From Diphasiastrum complanatum (Eukaryota > Streptophyta > Lycopodiopsida > Lycopodiales > Lycopodiaceae): a DNA stretch of 35,625 nt. Shown here piece by piece: positions 11,185-21,715 of the stretch. A model generated the notes under the pieces. It was not told the DNA's origin. It did not search any database and saw only the letters and a program-made list of their open reading frames with translations. Within the stretch, counting starts at the first letter, position 1; each line of letters starts with the position of its first letter. The position numbers were made by a program, and so were the translations under genes. The DNA lies in assembly GCA_029204225.1 (NCBI GenBank), contig MU835854.1:1-35625 (forward strand), in the 5' to 3' direction.

Positions 11185-11200
11185 AAAACAAATCATAATG

Positions 11201-12513
11201 GAATATTACTACCACTAATGCTCTATATTCCTATATATAATTGATATTCTTAGTCCACATGCATGGTTTAAGATATGTTTGCATGATATTGTTGCTTATT
11301 GAATATAAGTGGCACTTTGGTGCATCTTACGTGTTATGGAAGGTGTCAGGGCAGAGGACATTCTGCCTAGTAAGAATTTTCAGAATTTTTCAGGCGAAGC
11401 CAAGAGGGGCCATAGCAAAAAAAATTGGAAAGCCAAACCGGGCAAAATGTCCTCTGCTCGGCACATTCCATTGTGTAATGGGTACCTTGACTTTTTTCAC
11501 ATGTACATTGTGCAACATAATAAGCAGTTTGACTTTGATTGACCTCTATACAAACATGCAGGGTAGAAAGTGCAACACCTCCATTTGAAAAAAAGTACAT
11601 ATATATTCTGCTTTTTAATCCATTCAAAAAATGGGAATAGTCACAAGAAGGTATCCATTACTTGCATTGTAAAGTATGTGGCACACAAATTCTTACTATA
11701 TGCTTAGTCAAGAAATTCTTGGTCACACAAAAGCATCTACATGTATGTAACAAAATGTCATCGTATGATGAAATGCTTTTGTTCAGTTCAATGCCTTACA
11801 AATTACTCACATATCATGAGATATTATTGACATGTATTCACTCTTCCAATTTTTCAAATATTACTTGGACATATGCATTTTGGAACCAATAGCTCCCACA
11901 ACAACCAAGAAAATTAAGATATGATTTAGAGTCCAATAGTAAGGTGTTGGGGCTTGGGTGGCATGTGAATGTGACCCTTGTGAGAGAGATTGAGATAGAT
12001 GTGTTTTCATATCATCACTCATTATTTGTTCATGAATCTAACCATAGGACTCATTATTCTTGTGTGTTGAGTGGTGCAAAATGATAATTTTTGAATGTGT
12101 AATGGGCTTGTTGAATGGTGCATAATTTAGAAGAATTGTCTTGGTGTTCGGTTCTCTTCTCATATGTTACTTGGAAGTCATGGAGGCAAACCCTTTGGAA
12201 GACAAGGCATTCAAGTTGGGTGGAAGAGTCCACTCAAAATAAGAAACTAATCTCCACTTGCAATTTCATATAGATCACATTATTTAAGTCCCCATTAAAA
12301 AATATGGGTCTTGTTAGGTTTTTGGAGCCTTAGCCATTCCCTCCACTATTTAGAAACCATCAATTATTAGTCTTTGTAATTGCTTTGGTGCATGGCAATG
12401 ACTTTGAGCCATATTTCATCAATAGAAGATCTTGTGCAAGTTTGTTATTATATTTGAGTCTAAATTGCTACATTGTCATGTTGCCAATGTTCATAGAGAT
12501 ACCAAGTGAGTAG
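11201..12513. other. Intergenic, no recognisable gene
   Basis: AT-rich sequence with only short open frames lacking domains, and overlapping ones on both strands around 11240-11630 that look like chance. No repeats with clear boundaries were found. It ends where the copia homology begins at about 12514. Confidence 0.45.
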
Positions 12514-13480
12514 GAGTCTCCAAGGGCCTGGTTCGATAGAATCAATCGATTCTTGTTGCAGCATTACTTCATCCCAAACTCTGCTGACTCTAATGTTTAT
12601 CTCAAACACAGAGGCTCAAGCTATGTCATAATAGCTCTATATGTTGATGACTCATTGATCATCAGCAATTTGAATCAATTGCTTCATAAGACGAAGACAC
12701 TTTTGTCGAAGGAATTCGAAATGACCAATTCTGGCCCTGTGCACTACCTTCTAGAAATCGAGATAACTAGAGACAGAGCGAAGAGAAGTATCACGTTAAG
12801 TCAAGAAACGTATCTAACTAGTGTTCTCTATAGGTATGGTATGGAAAACTGCAAGTCAATAGACTCGCCTATGGACCCAGCATTCAAAGGATATGTGCCC
12901 AAAAACTGATGCAGAGAAGAAACAAATGTGCAACTACCCCTATGAGTCAATAGTCGGATCGATCATGTATGCCATGGTCTGCACTAGACCTGATCCAGCA
13001 TTTACAATCAGCACATTGTCACAGTTTATGTCAAATTCTGGCCTACCTCACTTGAAGGCTCTACTCAAAGTACTAAGATACATTCAAGCCACTAAGCACT
13101 ATGCTTTGTGTTATAATGAAAGTACAAAAGATGCTTTGACATTACTTACTTATTTTGACTCTGATTGGGTGGTAATGTGGACACAAGAAAATCCACATTT
13201 GGTTATCTTTGCTTTCTAGCAGGGTGACTTATTTCATGGAATAGTCGAAAGCAGAAATGCATTTTCTTGTCCTCCACAGAATCAGAATATGTCGCAGCTA
13301 CCTCTGTAGTGAAGGAAATTATCTGGATCAGAAGATTGTTTCAGGATCTTATGATCTCTCAAAATAAAACCCCTACTGCATTATCAGCAAATTCCTTAAG
13401 CGCTATTGTGACAGACCACACAACATGTCGACGCGAAAGAAAACTATGTCTTTCACGAATCAAATGTTGTTGCGCTTACT
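12514..13480 (+). pseudogene. Ty1/copia pol remnant: RT C-terminal half and RNase H
   Basis: Homology starts abruptly at SPRAWFDRI, the conserved segment just before the RT catalytic box, continues through YVDDSLII (the catalytic YVDD box, about 12640) and EFEMTNSGPVHYLLEIEI, then after a frameshift near 12905 through YPYESIVGSIMYAMVCTRPD and a second shift near 13220 to SSTESEYVAATSVVKEI of RNase H. The terminal region then decays (DHTTCRRERK). There is no gag, protease, integrase or N-terminal RT, and no LTR pair, so it is a truncated dead fragment. The order and motifs leave little doubt about the superfamily. Confidence 0.88.
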
Positions 13481-13489
13481 AGCGGACTT

Positions 13490-13949
13490 CCTAAACATTG
13501 GCTAGCTACACAGTGCTCAACTTACATTGGTATGCTACCAATCTATGGCTTCTACCTTATCAATAATTACAATCTTCATGTATATAGAGAGCAAGACACA
13601 ATTAGTTGATCAGGAGATTACAAGAATGGCTGATTAGGCACATTCCAATAGTATCTTGTTAGTCTTTGGAGAATGACGTTTTCCTTGTACTTTCGTGATC
13701 TTCTTTGTACTTTGACGTGTGGAGATTTGTCGCCCCTTGGGTCTTCATGTCTTCTTCTCCCTCTTTGGCCTTGTCATCAGGTTGCATTGGGTCTACAAAC
13801 GTTTTTCTTTCGTATTCAAGTGGCCTTCAATCAACGAACGTTTTATCGTCGTCTTCGGGTTTTAAGTCTTCGAAGCTCCGGTGTTCATGCCTGGGCTGCT
13901 CCCTTGTGTTTCTGCAGACTTGAGCTCAAAAGCTAGCAAAGCTTTGTGG
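13490..13949. other. Spacer between two opposed copia remnants
   Basis: The two copia fragments on either side point toward each other, so their 3' LTR remnants would be expected here. The sequence has several CTT/CGT-rich runs but I could not match any part to an LTR or to a polypurine tract. Open frames on both strands here have no domain. Confidence 0.35.
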
Positions 13950-15605
13950 CTCAAAATACTTTGTTTCTTCAGCTCCCTCTGAAAGCGTGGTAGCTGTATG
14001 ACTCCCATACTCTTCCTTTGCCTCTCGAACAAACCTTTGTCTAAGGCTTTGGTGAAGATGTCTGCCACCATTTGTTTCATTCCAATGAAGTTAGTCTGCA
14101 ACTTGTTTCTTGTGACTAGCTATAGGTCCCTTATCAAATGATATTTGATTGCAATGTGTTTCGTCCTTGAGTGAAACATGGGATCCTTCGTCAGGTGAAT
14201 TGTAGAAGTATTGTCCATCTGCGAAATCAGTAGCTCTTGGTTGGTTTCACTCAGTCCACTGTCGGAGCCATGTGATTTCGTTGGCCATCTTCGCGGCTGC
14301 AACATATTCTGCTTCATAGGATGACTTAGCAAAAATGGTCTGCTTCTTGCTAACCCAAAGAATTGATGCACTTGTTGCAATGGTGCACCCTCCTGATCCA
14401 TAAAAACCTTTTCTTCTAACTTACCATTTAGAAAAGCAGATTTCACATCCATCTGATGCAAAGGCCAACCAAAATGTGAAGCTAAAGCAACAAGTAGACG
14501 TAGAGTATTCCACTTACATACTGGCGCAAAGGTCTCCTCATAGTCGATCCCTTTACTTTGTGCATATCCTTTGATCACCAATATTGCTTTGTGCTTTGCT
14601 ATACTTCCATCTGCATGGTACTTAGTCATTTATAACCAATGGGTTTCTTGCCAATTGGTTGTTCCACTAAGTCCCATGTGCTATGCTTAGCAATTGACTC
14701 CATCTCCTCTCCCATGGCCTTGACCCAAATGTCATCATCCTTCGCTTCAACATAAGTCAAAGGTTCTTTGATTTAAATAATGCTAGATAAGAGGGCATAG
14801 TTTGCTTCATACCTTTCAAGTTGTGTCTTCTCTCTTGTTGATCTTCGTAGCTCTCCCTGGCTAGATGATCCTGGAAAGTCATCCATTTCACGGCTCTCCA
14901 TCAATCTCTCAAGCCACTTAGGGAGCTTCATGTCCGCTTCCTGGTGAAAATGTATTCAATGGTACAACTTTCTCCTTGCGTTTGTGTCACCTGCAACTTC
15001 AATCCTTCTTGCACCAAAAGGTTCATCTCTACCTCTCCAACCTGAGTAGTAGTATCTTGAGGTGTATCCTTGTGTCCATCACTAGGAAAGTCAATAAATG
15101 GATCATCATCAGGAGGTATCCTCACTATACCATCTTTCTCACAGATCTGTGTGGATCAAATCCAGGATGTTCTTTGCCCTTGAAACACCACCTTTATTAA
15201 ACTTCTCTCGATGCTACTTCTCATACACACATGATTCGCACATCAACTTCAAGTGGTCTTCTATCGTAGGCAATCCTCTCACCATTTCCAATTTTCTCAT
15301 CAAACTGAGGCTTCCTAAGTTCAAATGACCAAGCCTCTTATGCCATAGTTCAGTTTGCAATGGAATGGACGAGATAAGTCCATGTTGCCCCTTGATTATA
15401 GCATTCAACCTGTACAATTTAGTGTTGGGCTCCCTTATACCATCCGCAATGACTTTGAATTTTTGAAGAAACTTCACCTTTCATAAACTTGGGACCCAAC
15501 TTTCACTTCATATTGAGGACTTTTAATGAAGTTGCAGGCCAATTTACCCTTCAGTTCTTCAGGGCCTAATTTAACCTCCATCCAACGGTTCTTCCTACTT
15601 GCGGC
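13950..15605 (-). pseudogene. Internally deleted Ty1/copia pol remnant
   Basis: Reading the minus strand from 15605: a GAG-pre-integrase segment with LWHKRLGHLNLGSL and the CESC Cys pair (integrase zinc finger), then KNILDLIHTDL, which is the start of the integrase core. At about 15140 this jumps directly to the post-integrase linker (RIPPDDDPFIDFPSDG). RT starts with KGYAQSKGIDYEETFAPV and HQMDVKSAFLNGKLEEKVFM; at about 14395 it jumps to the late RNase H motif KSSYEAEYVAAAKMANEITW, then to RTKHIAIKYH and VADIFTKALDKG, the family C-terminus. Thus the integrase core, and the RT palm including the YVDD box, are missing. Frameshifts and stops occur throughout. It is dead or, when young, was a non-autonomous derivative. 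Confidence 0.87.
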
Positions 15606-15797
15606 CCCTCTTGCTCATGATCCCCACCGTGGATTCACAACCTCCTGAATGTTGGAATGGCAAAGTGATGTCCCCTGTACCAGCCCCTTTGCGGGTAAGG
15701 GGGAGCACTTGGATTCGTGGGCGGCTAACCGTTCGGGGATGGAACGCGGCTCATGGAAGGGGCAAAAGGCTCCATGATTTTGGTGCAACCATAGTTT
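15606..15797. other. GC-richer junction between copia and gypsy remnants
   Basis: About 190 bp of higher GC than its neighbours separates the end of the copia homology from the gypsy integrase finger. Neither strand gives a continuation of either pol. It may be a piece of LTR or a third insertion; I cannot identify it. Confidence 0.3.
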
Positions 15798-17235
15798 TGT
15801 CAAGTAGGTCGTCGTGCTCGCTGGCAAACATCACATGTTTGAATAAATTTTTTTGTCTCCTTATGAAGCGTAGGCCACCAACAACCTGCTTGCAAAAGTT
15901 TGCGAACAGTGATATCTATAGAGAAGTGTCCTCCGCCCATGCCATCATGTGAAAACATGATTAAATCTGGGACTTCATGCGGTAAAACACATCTTCGTAG
16001 AATATTGTCTGATCCACGACGATACAATTGTCCTGCAATCAATTGATAAGATTGAGCTTTATGAATCAATTGTCTGTTTTGTACTTTTGTCAAGGAGTCA
16101 TTCAATTGTCCTAAGCATCAGGTACTCAACAATATCCATTGCCCACTCAGGTACTGCTTCGACATAGAACAATGCAGCATCTGGTAATTCATCATCCACT
16201 TCAGTGTTAACTGGTGCAAATTCGATTCGCAAAACGTGATCGGCTAGATAATGCTGCTTCCCCTTTCGAACTACAAATTCTAAAGTCAAATTCAGTCAAT
16301 AACAATAATCATCTTGCAAATACGTCCAGTATTGCATGTCCTGTTTGCCAAGTAAAATAACGGCTGGTGATCCCGTATAAAATGCAAAGTGCAGTTCCAT
16401 GATGTAGTGACGAAATTTTTGAACAAAAAAAATTATGGCTAACGCTTCACGTTCTGTTATTGAGATATTTCTTCTCTGGATTTGTAAGTTGTCCTGCTTG
16501 CAAATCGTATAGGATAATCCTTCTTATAATCTCCTCGCTGCGTCAAAAACTGATCCAATGGCATTTTTGAGTCATCCATATGGACATGAAATTCAATCGT
16601 CCAATCTGAGAACGCAATATTGGTGCTGAAGTTAATGCTTTTTTTAATTTTCAAAAGCTTCTAACGCCTCTACTGTCCAAATAGAACAATAGTAAGTTTG
16701 TATATAAGTCTTGCAAAATCCGCAAAGAAGATAATAAAAATTTGATAGTAGTTCGCATGACCCATAAACACATAAACTCCATGAATTGTTGTTGGCGGTG
16801 GGCAATTGCACAATAACCTTGATCTTAGAATAATCGGTGGCAATATCATGTCTTGATATCACAATGTCCCAAGCACAACTCCATGGGAAACCCATATCTG
16901 GCATTTTTCTGGATTTAGAGAAATTTTGATATTTGCAGCATCTTTCCAATACTTTCTCCAATCGATCCAGGTGGTCTGCATCTGTACTATGGACTCCCAG
17001 GTCATCCAAGTAAATTTCAAGAAATTTTTGTAGATAATCTTTAAAAGCAGATTGCATTACTCGTTGGAATGAACTTGGTGCATTATTGTAGCGCAGGCAT
17101 CCCAAGGGAGCCGGGAACCACGACTTAGCTTTCCAGCCTTCAACTCTTGCCATCCAAATCCACTTGACATACAAGCAGCCAACTCGCCAACAACGATCAA
17201 CTTAACCACTTGAAATTCCGAAAAGCAACATTGAG
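15798..17235 (-). pseudogene. Ty3/gypsy pol remnant: RT, RNase H and integrase zinc finger
   Basis: Reading from 17235 downward: a decayed RT start, then NAPSSFQRVMQSAFKDYL and the catalytic box IYLDDLGVHS (normally YxDD), VISRHDIATDYSKIK (the GHxVS-type motif), RNase H pieces (QRGDYKKDYPIRFASR; KSREEIS), FVVRKGKQHYLADHVLR (usual end of RNase H), and an H2C2 integrase finger with GGGHFSIDITVRKLLQ...CWWPTLHK...CDVCQRA. Several frameshifts and stops break the frame. Protease, the N-terminal RT and the integrase core are absent. Family order RT-RNaseH-INT is diagnostic of gypsy. It may or may not belong with the gag at 20270-21715: an LTR-like segment lies between them. Confidence 0.87.
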
Positions 17236-18193
17236 ATCCAACCTGGCACCATGCCAGATCGGGGGTCCCGATGTGGGGTAACTTCCCTCCAAGCAAGCCG
17301 CCCGACATACATCAAACTTGACCAACTCGAAGCTTCGTTACAAACGAGTAACAATCCATTCCAAGCAAGCGATCTGACTTACATCAGACTTAACCAACTG
17401 AAACCTTCGTCACGAGCGCTGAAAGCCAACCTGGCGCCACGCCAGTCTAGACAGCCATAAACAGGTAACTTCCACCCAAGCAAGCCATCCAACTCAACCG
17501 ACAAGTTAGAGCCCGTTCCCTAAGAGCTTAACCCATTCACGTTCATGCAAGGAACAACTCAGAACACAAGCCGCAACAGATATGGAGACAACCAATTCCT
17601 GGACCAAATGGTCCCGACAGCATACCGCTGGTGCCACGGGACCGAATAGTCCAAATGGCATACCGCTGGCGTCCCGGGATACGACCCTCAGCTATGTGCC
17701 TATAATCTGAGAAGGTACATTTCAAGTGTGTGACCGACCCTAGTCTCCGGGGCGCTAGCATGCTAAGGCGAGAGTCAGGACAACATTCCAGCAAGGGAGG
17801 CTGAGACTTGGTTGGAGCTCGTCCCGAGTCGCAACCCGCACTCTCCTATAGGATTGGTGGGATTCGGCACCCCCCTCATACCAAGCACTCTATCCAAGCT
17901 GGTTAAAACACATTTTTCTCTCTCTAGATTTTATTGATACTTAGGCTTCCTTTAATCATGCTTAGATCGTGTGAGGTGATTGCACATCGATCTGAGCTCT
18001 TTGGACTTCGCTAGAACCGATCAAAGATTTTCAGCCATAGGAACTTGGACGCCGGCTGGATTTTGGTCACAGTGGCACCGGGGAGTGCGTCGGCGCCGTT
18101 GGCGTCAGGAGCAGCAAGGACGTTGCTAGTGCCGGGGACAATGCTGGCGGCAGTGGCACCGAAAGTAAAGCTTATGAAGATAGCTTTACAACA
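17236..18193 (-). mobile_element. LTR-like segment with internal tandem repeats
   Basis: On the minus strand it begins TGTTGTAAAGC right after a polypurine tract (18210-18194), the expected start of a 3' LTR. The distal part is GC-rich and repetitive: CCAAGCAAGC units at 17289, 17361 and 17476, preceded twice by a CTGGCRCCAYGCCAG block (about 17241 and 17430), and a GCATACCGCTGG word twice near 17610 and 17655. No protein is encoded convincingly. The downstream LTR boundary is not resolved and may be near 17240 where gypsy RT homology resumes. No second LTR was found to align with it. Confidence 0.42.
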
Positions 18194-18210
18194 TCCACCC
18201 CACCTTTATT
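18194..18210 (-). other. Polypurine tract candidate
   Basis: The minus strand reads AATAAAGGTGGGGTGGA immediately before TGTTG. A purine-rich run next to TG is the plus-strand priming site of LTR retrotransposons, and the preceding GAGGACATCAGATTTAATAA is typical of the 3' end of plant gypsy internal regions as I remember them. It marks the 3' end of a minus-strand element. Confidence 0.5.
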
Positions 18211-20265
18211 AAATCTGATGTCCTCATCAGATCTCAGATTAAAGTAAAGGTGTCTCCCAATTAAAATAACTATACATTTAAGCTTCATGCACAATACTCA
18301 ATTTATTGGCCACTTTTTTATTAACATTGAAGCTGGCAACCACAAGTCGGAGGCTCAGCTCTTTGTACTGAAAAAATTACATAACTTGAAAATATCTCTT
18401 TGGTCTGGGAAAAGCATAGATTTTGATATCGCTTTCGTAAACCCACAAACCTTATTAACTGGTGACAGAGGCCTTTCTTTGAAATGTTCGCCCCTGTCGC
18501 TTCTGACTTTCGACTTTGGAACTCCTTTGAGCTCCTGATTTGTCCTTGATGCACTTTGTGTTGAGCTCCCTGAGCTCCAGATTTGATCAGTTCCGCACAG
18601 TATCAAAGCTCTCTGAGCCAAAGGATTTATCGTTTGATTGCCCACTTTATGGTCCACTCCGTGCCTTGCTGCTTCTACACCTTGATTTCTCTCCTTGTCC
18701 CGGCCTGATCTTGATACTTTTCCATCTTGGCTCTTTAAGGTAGGCAAAGATTGAGTACTCTGCAATGCACCTCTCACTTAGCTTGAAGTAGCTCTTTGAA
18801 TCAACCCAAATGTAACCATTGACCTCGTGGAAAGCCAAAGGGTCGCACCAGTTTGATCCGCATACGAACTATCTCTTCGCGTTTGTTTGAAGCACCATGT
18901 CCGTCGCACAAAACTTGACTTTCACAATTCCATCACTTGTCAGTTGCCTCACAGTCAAAACAAGAAGTGTACATCGAGCTTGGCTTCAAGTAGCTCTTTT
19001 TGAATCAGACACATGCACCCAGAGTTTGCACTAGTCCGATCTCAATGTGAACTGTCCCTTAGCGTCCGTTCGAAATACCAAGTCTCTCATGCAAGACTCA
19101 ACTTTCACAGTTCCCTTCATTCTCAGCTGCCTTACACGTAACACATAGCCAACGTACTCATATGTTTTCTCATTATTGCTCGGTCCAGAGAAAGCCTATA
19201 ACAAGCTTTCCTTTCCACAACAAAGCTTGTCAACTTATTAGGTCCAAAGTTCGCCAGTCTCCTGCGTGTGGAGTATGGCTAGGTCACCTTGAATTTGCCC
19301 CCGTTTTGATCAACTTTCCATTCAAAATTTGCCCCAAGAGAGATGTGTGTGTGATAGTTTCCCCTCCACTTTGTAATCAGCTGATCGGACTTAGAGTAGA
19401 GTTCTTCGGACAAAAAGCCTTTCCAACACTTTGCTTCCCATCTGCTAGGATTATGGCTCGATCCAACTTGTTGCCAATCTCTGAAGAGGATCCTAGTCTT
19501 TCCCCTTTGAGGAAAAACCCAACTGATACTGGATATCACCCATGCTCAGTGAGTTTCAGTTTTGAAGTGGCCGTCCCAAAATGAATACCAACTGCTCCAT
19601 AGAAGATCTCCCCTGAAATTGCCCTTTCCAACATTTGACTTCCTGCTTGCATCTGGTGGGCGTTGTCGCAAATGAAACTAACCCAAGAAATAGGCTAGCC
19701 ATCCATCCTTTGCAAACATGAGTCGTTTCGTTGCCGTTCATGTGCGAGTACTTGAACTGCAAATCTGCCCCACAGATTCTGTAGTCCTCTTTGTTTGATT
19801 GTATCAGCCTTCAAAAGAAAGGTTTCTTCTTGAGCCATCAGCTCCTTGTATCACAAGCAATCATGCAAACCAGGCAAAGCACGAGTACTAAGACTCACCA
19901 CGAATACATACAAGTAAGACACTCAGGCAGATTTACTAACAAGTAACAAAGACAAGGTTTCCCTTTGAGATGGTTCTGCCAACGAGACCTTTGTCTGGCC
20001 ACACCAATACAAATCGATCACAGATAATTAGCCCACATAGGACACCCCTCCAACTATCCGTGCTTTCACCAATAAGCAGCACATTGCCCTCAGTCACAGC
20101 CCCACCACTTTTTGGTCGATAGCCCTTATAGCTAAACGATCGCAGCTATCCCGCACCGGCAGCTAACCACCCGTGCTTACACCCGAATTTGAGCAGCATC
20201 TCTCTACCCTAAACCCGTACAGTTCGAATATGTCGCCCCGCACCCCACAAGGTACAGACTGTGCT
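18211..20265 (-). mobile_element. Unrecognised, internally repetitive cargo between gag and 3' LTR
   Basis: This sits where pol is expected in a minus-strand gypsy element, but no protease, RT, RNase H or integrase motif was found on either strand. Instead there are diverged tandem modules. At DNA level, the block after GCACTAGTCCGATC (about 19030-19130) resembles the one after GCACCAGTTTGATCC (about 18845-18960), period about 190 bp. On the minus strand these read GTVKVESCMRDLVFRTDAK and GIVKVKFCATDMVLQTNAK. Higher up, KQEVKCWKG (about 19640) and WEAKCWKG (about 19430) recur with flanking GADLQFK-like and GANFEWK-like words. A possible start ATG (MAQEETFLLKADTIKQ) is at 19838. Frameshifts and stops prevent one long frame, so this may be decayed coding DNA captured from a host gene. 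I do not recognise the family. A diverged inverted copy lies at 28320-28695. Confidence 0.4.
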
Positions 20266-21715
20266 TTCACCTACCTAGGAGCCTTTGCCTCATCTGTCTT
20301 TGCTTGATTGTTATCAAATTTACAAGAGCTATGGCTGGTGGTAGCTTTGGTCTTACTGGACAGTCTTTATAGCAATGCCCATAACCACAGTCACGACATA
20401 ATGGTACAAATTTCTCTTTTTTTGGACATTCTGCAACTCTGTGATTTTCTCCACATGCAAAGCATCCAAGTGGTGCTCTGGTCCCATTTTCTAGAGGCTT
20501 GTTGTTGCTCAGCAGCATAAATAGCATATTGTTCTGAAGATCCACCTGAAGATCCTCTTGCTTGATCAGTACCATAGTTCCATTGCTCGGTACTTTATGT
20601 ACGGTTCTGGTTCCATCAAATTGGCAGGAGGAGCGGAGTGCCTTGGTGGGGCAGGTAAGGGCTAAATGTTTCGGGTATCCAAGAGCAGATTGTCGAGTTC
20701 TTGCTGTTGGATTTTCTCCGATACTGTGGTTCTCGATATCCCATTTGGGCATACCGTTGCTGAATTATCTGAGGGTTGAAGTTGCAAAAATCAGTCTCAT
20801 GATCAAGCGAATTACACAAATGGCATACACTGATTTCCATTCATTTTTTTCAATTGAGGACACTCATTTACTGTGTGATTTCCCTGTGCAAATAAAACCC
20901 CAAACATTTTCTCTGGTAGGAATAGTCTTCGCAAACTTTTTAAGTTCCATGTTCGCTTTTTCATAGAAATCTTCCGATGCTTTTGATCTTCTCATCAAAT
21001 TGCGACTGCAACTTTTCCATCTGTTCCTGCTGGTTCTTCCCAAGTTTCTCGACCTCATTGAGCATCAATTTTGTAGTAGCATTGGCATTCGTTGATGCAA
21101 TAGTGGTGGATGTCGTAGTTAGTCTGCCCTGCTGTATAAGACAACATACTGATATTCGGCTCATCATCTAAATCTTCATCCTCCTCCCGAATTGCATCGT
21201 CCATAGCATTTTGCAAGAGCGCATACTCATTATGGCGTTTCAGCTCAGCTCTGATCCGTTTAGGTAGACCTGACAAAAACCACATAATCATGGCATTTTT
21301 TTAATCAGCTCAGGTTCGCACTCAGATCTGAGGCGGTTTCACTCGTTCAATGTAATCTCGAACCATTTCTTGCTTTCCCATTTTAACTTTACTTAAGAGT
21401 AGGAAAGGGTCTTCCATAAACTTCCGTGGTTGAACCCTGTGATAAGGGCTCTTTTAACAACCCCCCAATCTGTATGCTCAGTTTCATCTTGCTTATAGTA
21501 CCAATCTTGTGCTACGCCTGTTAAGGCCATAGGAAACATGTTAAGTTTATCTTGAGGGAAAATTTCGCCATAGACTTTACAGAATTCAGCATAGATCTGA
21601 CAAAATCTAACTGGATCTATTAATCCATTATATTTGGGTAGATCCAAACAGGGTGCTCTTCTAACAATAATAGGGTTGACTTACCGAGGAGCACCTCTAG
21701 GGCAGCCATCGTCAG
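20266..21715 (-). pseudogene. Ty3/gypsy-type gag with three zinc knuckles
   Basis: From the 5' end (high coordinates): the capsid-like segment LDLPKYNGLIDPVRFCQIY with WYYKQDETEHTDW (retrotransposon gag core), then LSGLPKRIRAELKRHN, NAMDDAIREEDEDLDDEPN, a predicted coiled coil KLMLNEVEKLGKNQQEQMEK, and three Cys knuckles: CHLCNSLDHETDFC (CX2CX4HX4C, canonical), CFACGENHRVAEC and CRDCGYGHCYKDC (both CX2CX3HX4C, one residue short). Several frameshifts split the frame. Role in the family: capsid assembly and RNA packaging. It is not followed by protease or pol but by the unknown cargo. A second diverged copy lies at 30610-31420 on the other strand. Confidence 0.8.

Noticed and set aside
18060-18170. 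An Ala/Gly-rich minus-strand reading stretch that looks coding
   Set aside because: It lies inside the LTR-like segment just after the polypurine tract, has no start codon of its own or known domain, and its bias is explained by local GC-richness and a repeated AGTGGCACCG word.
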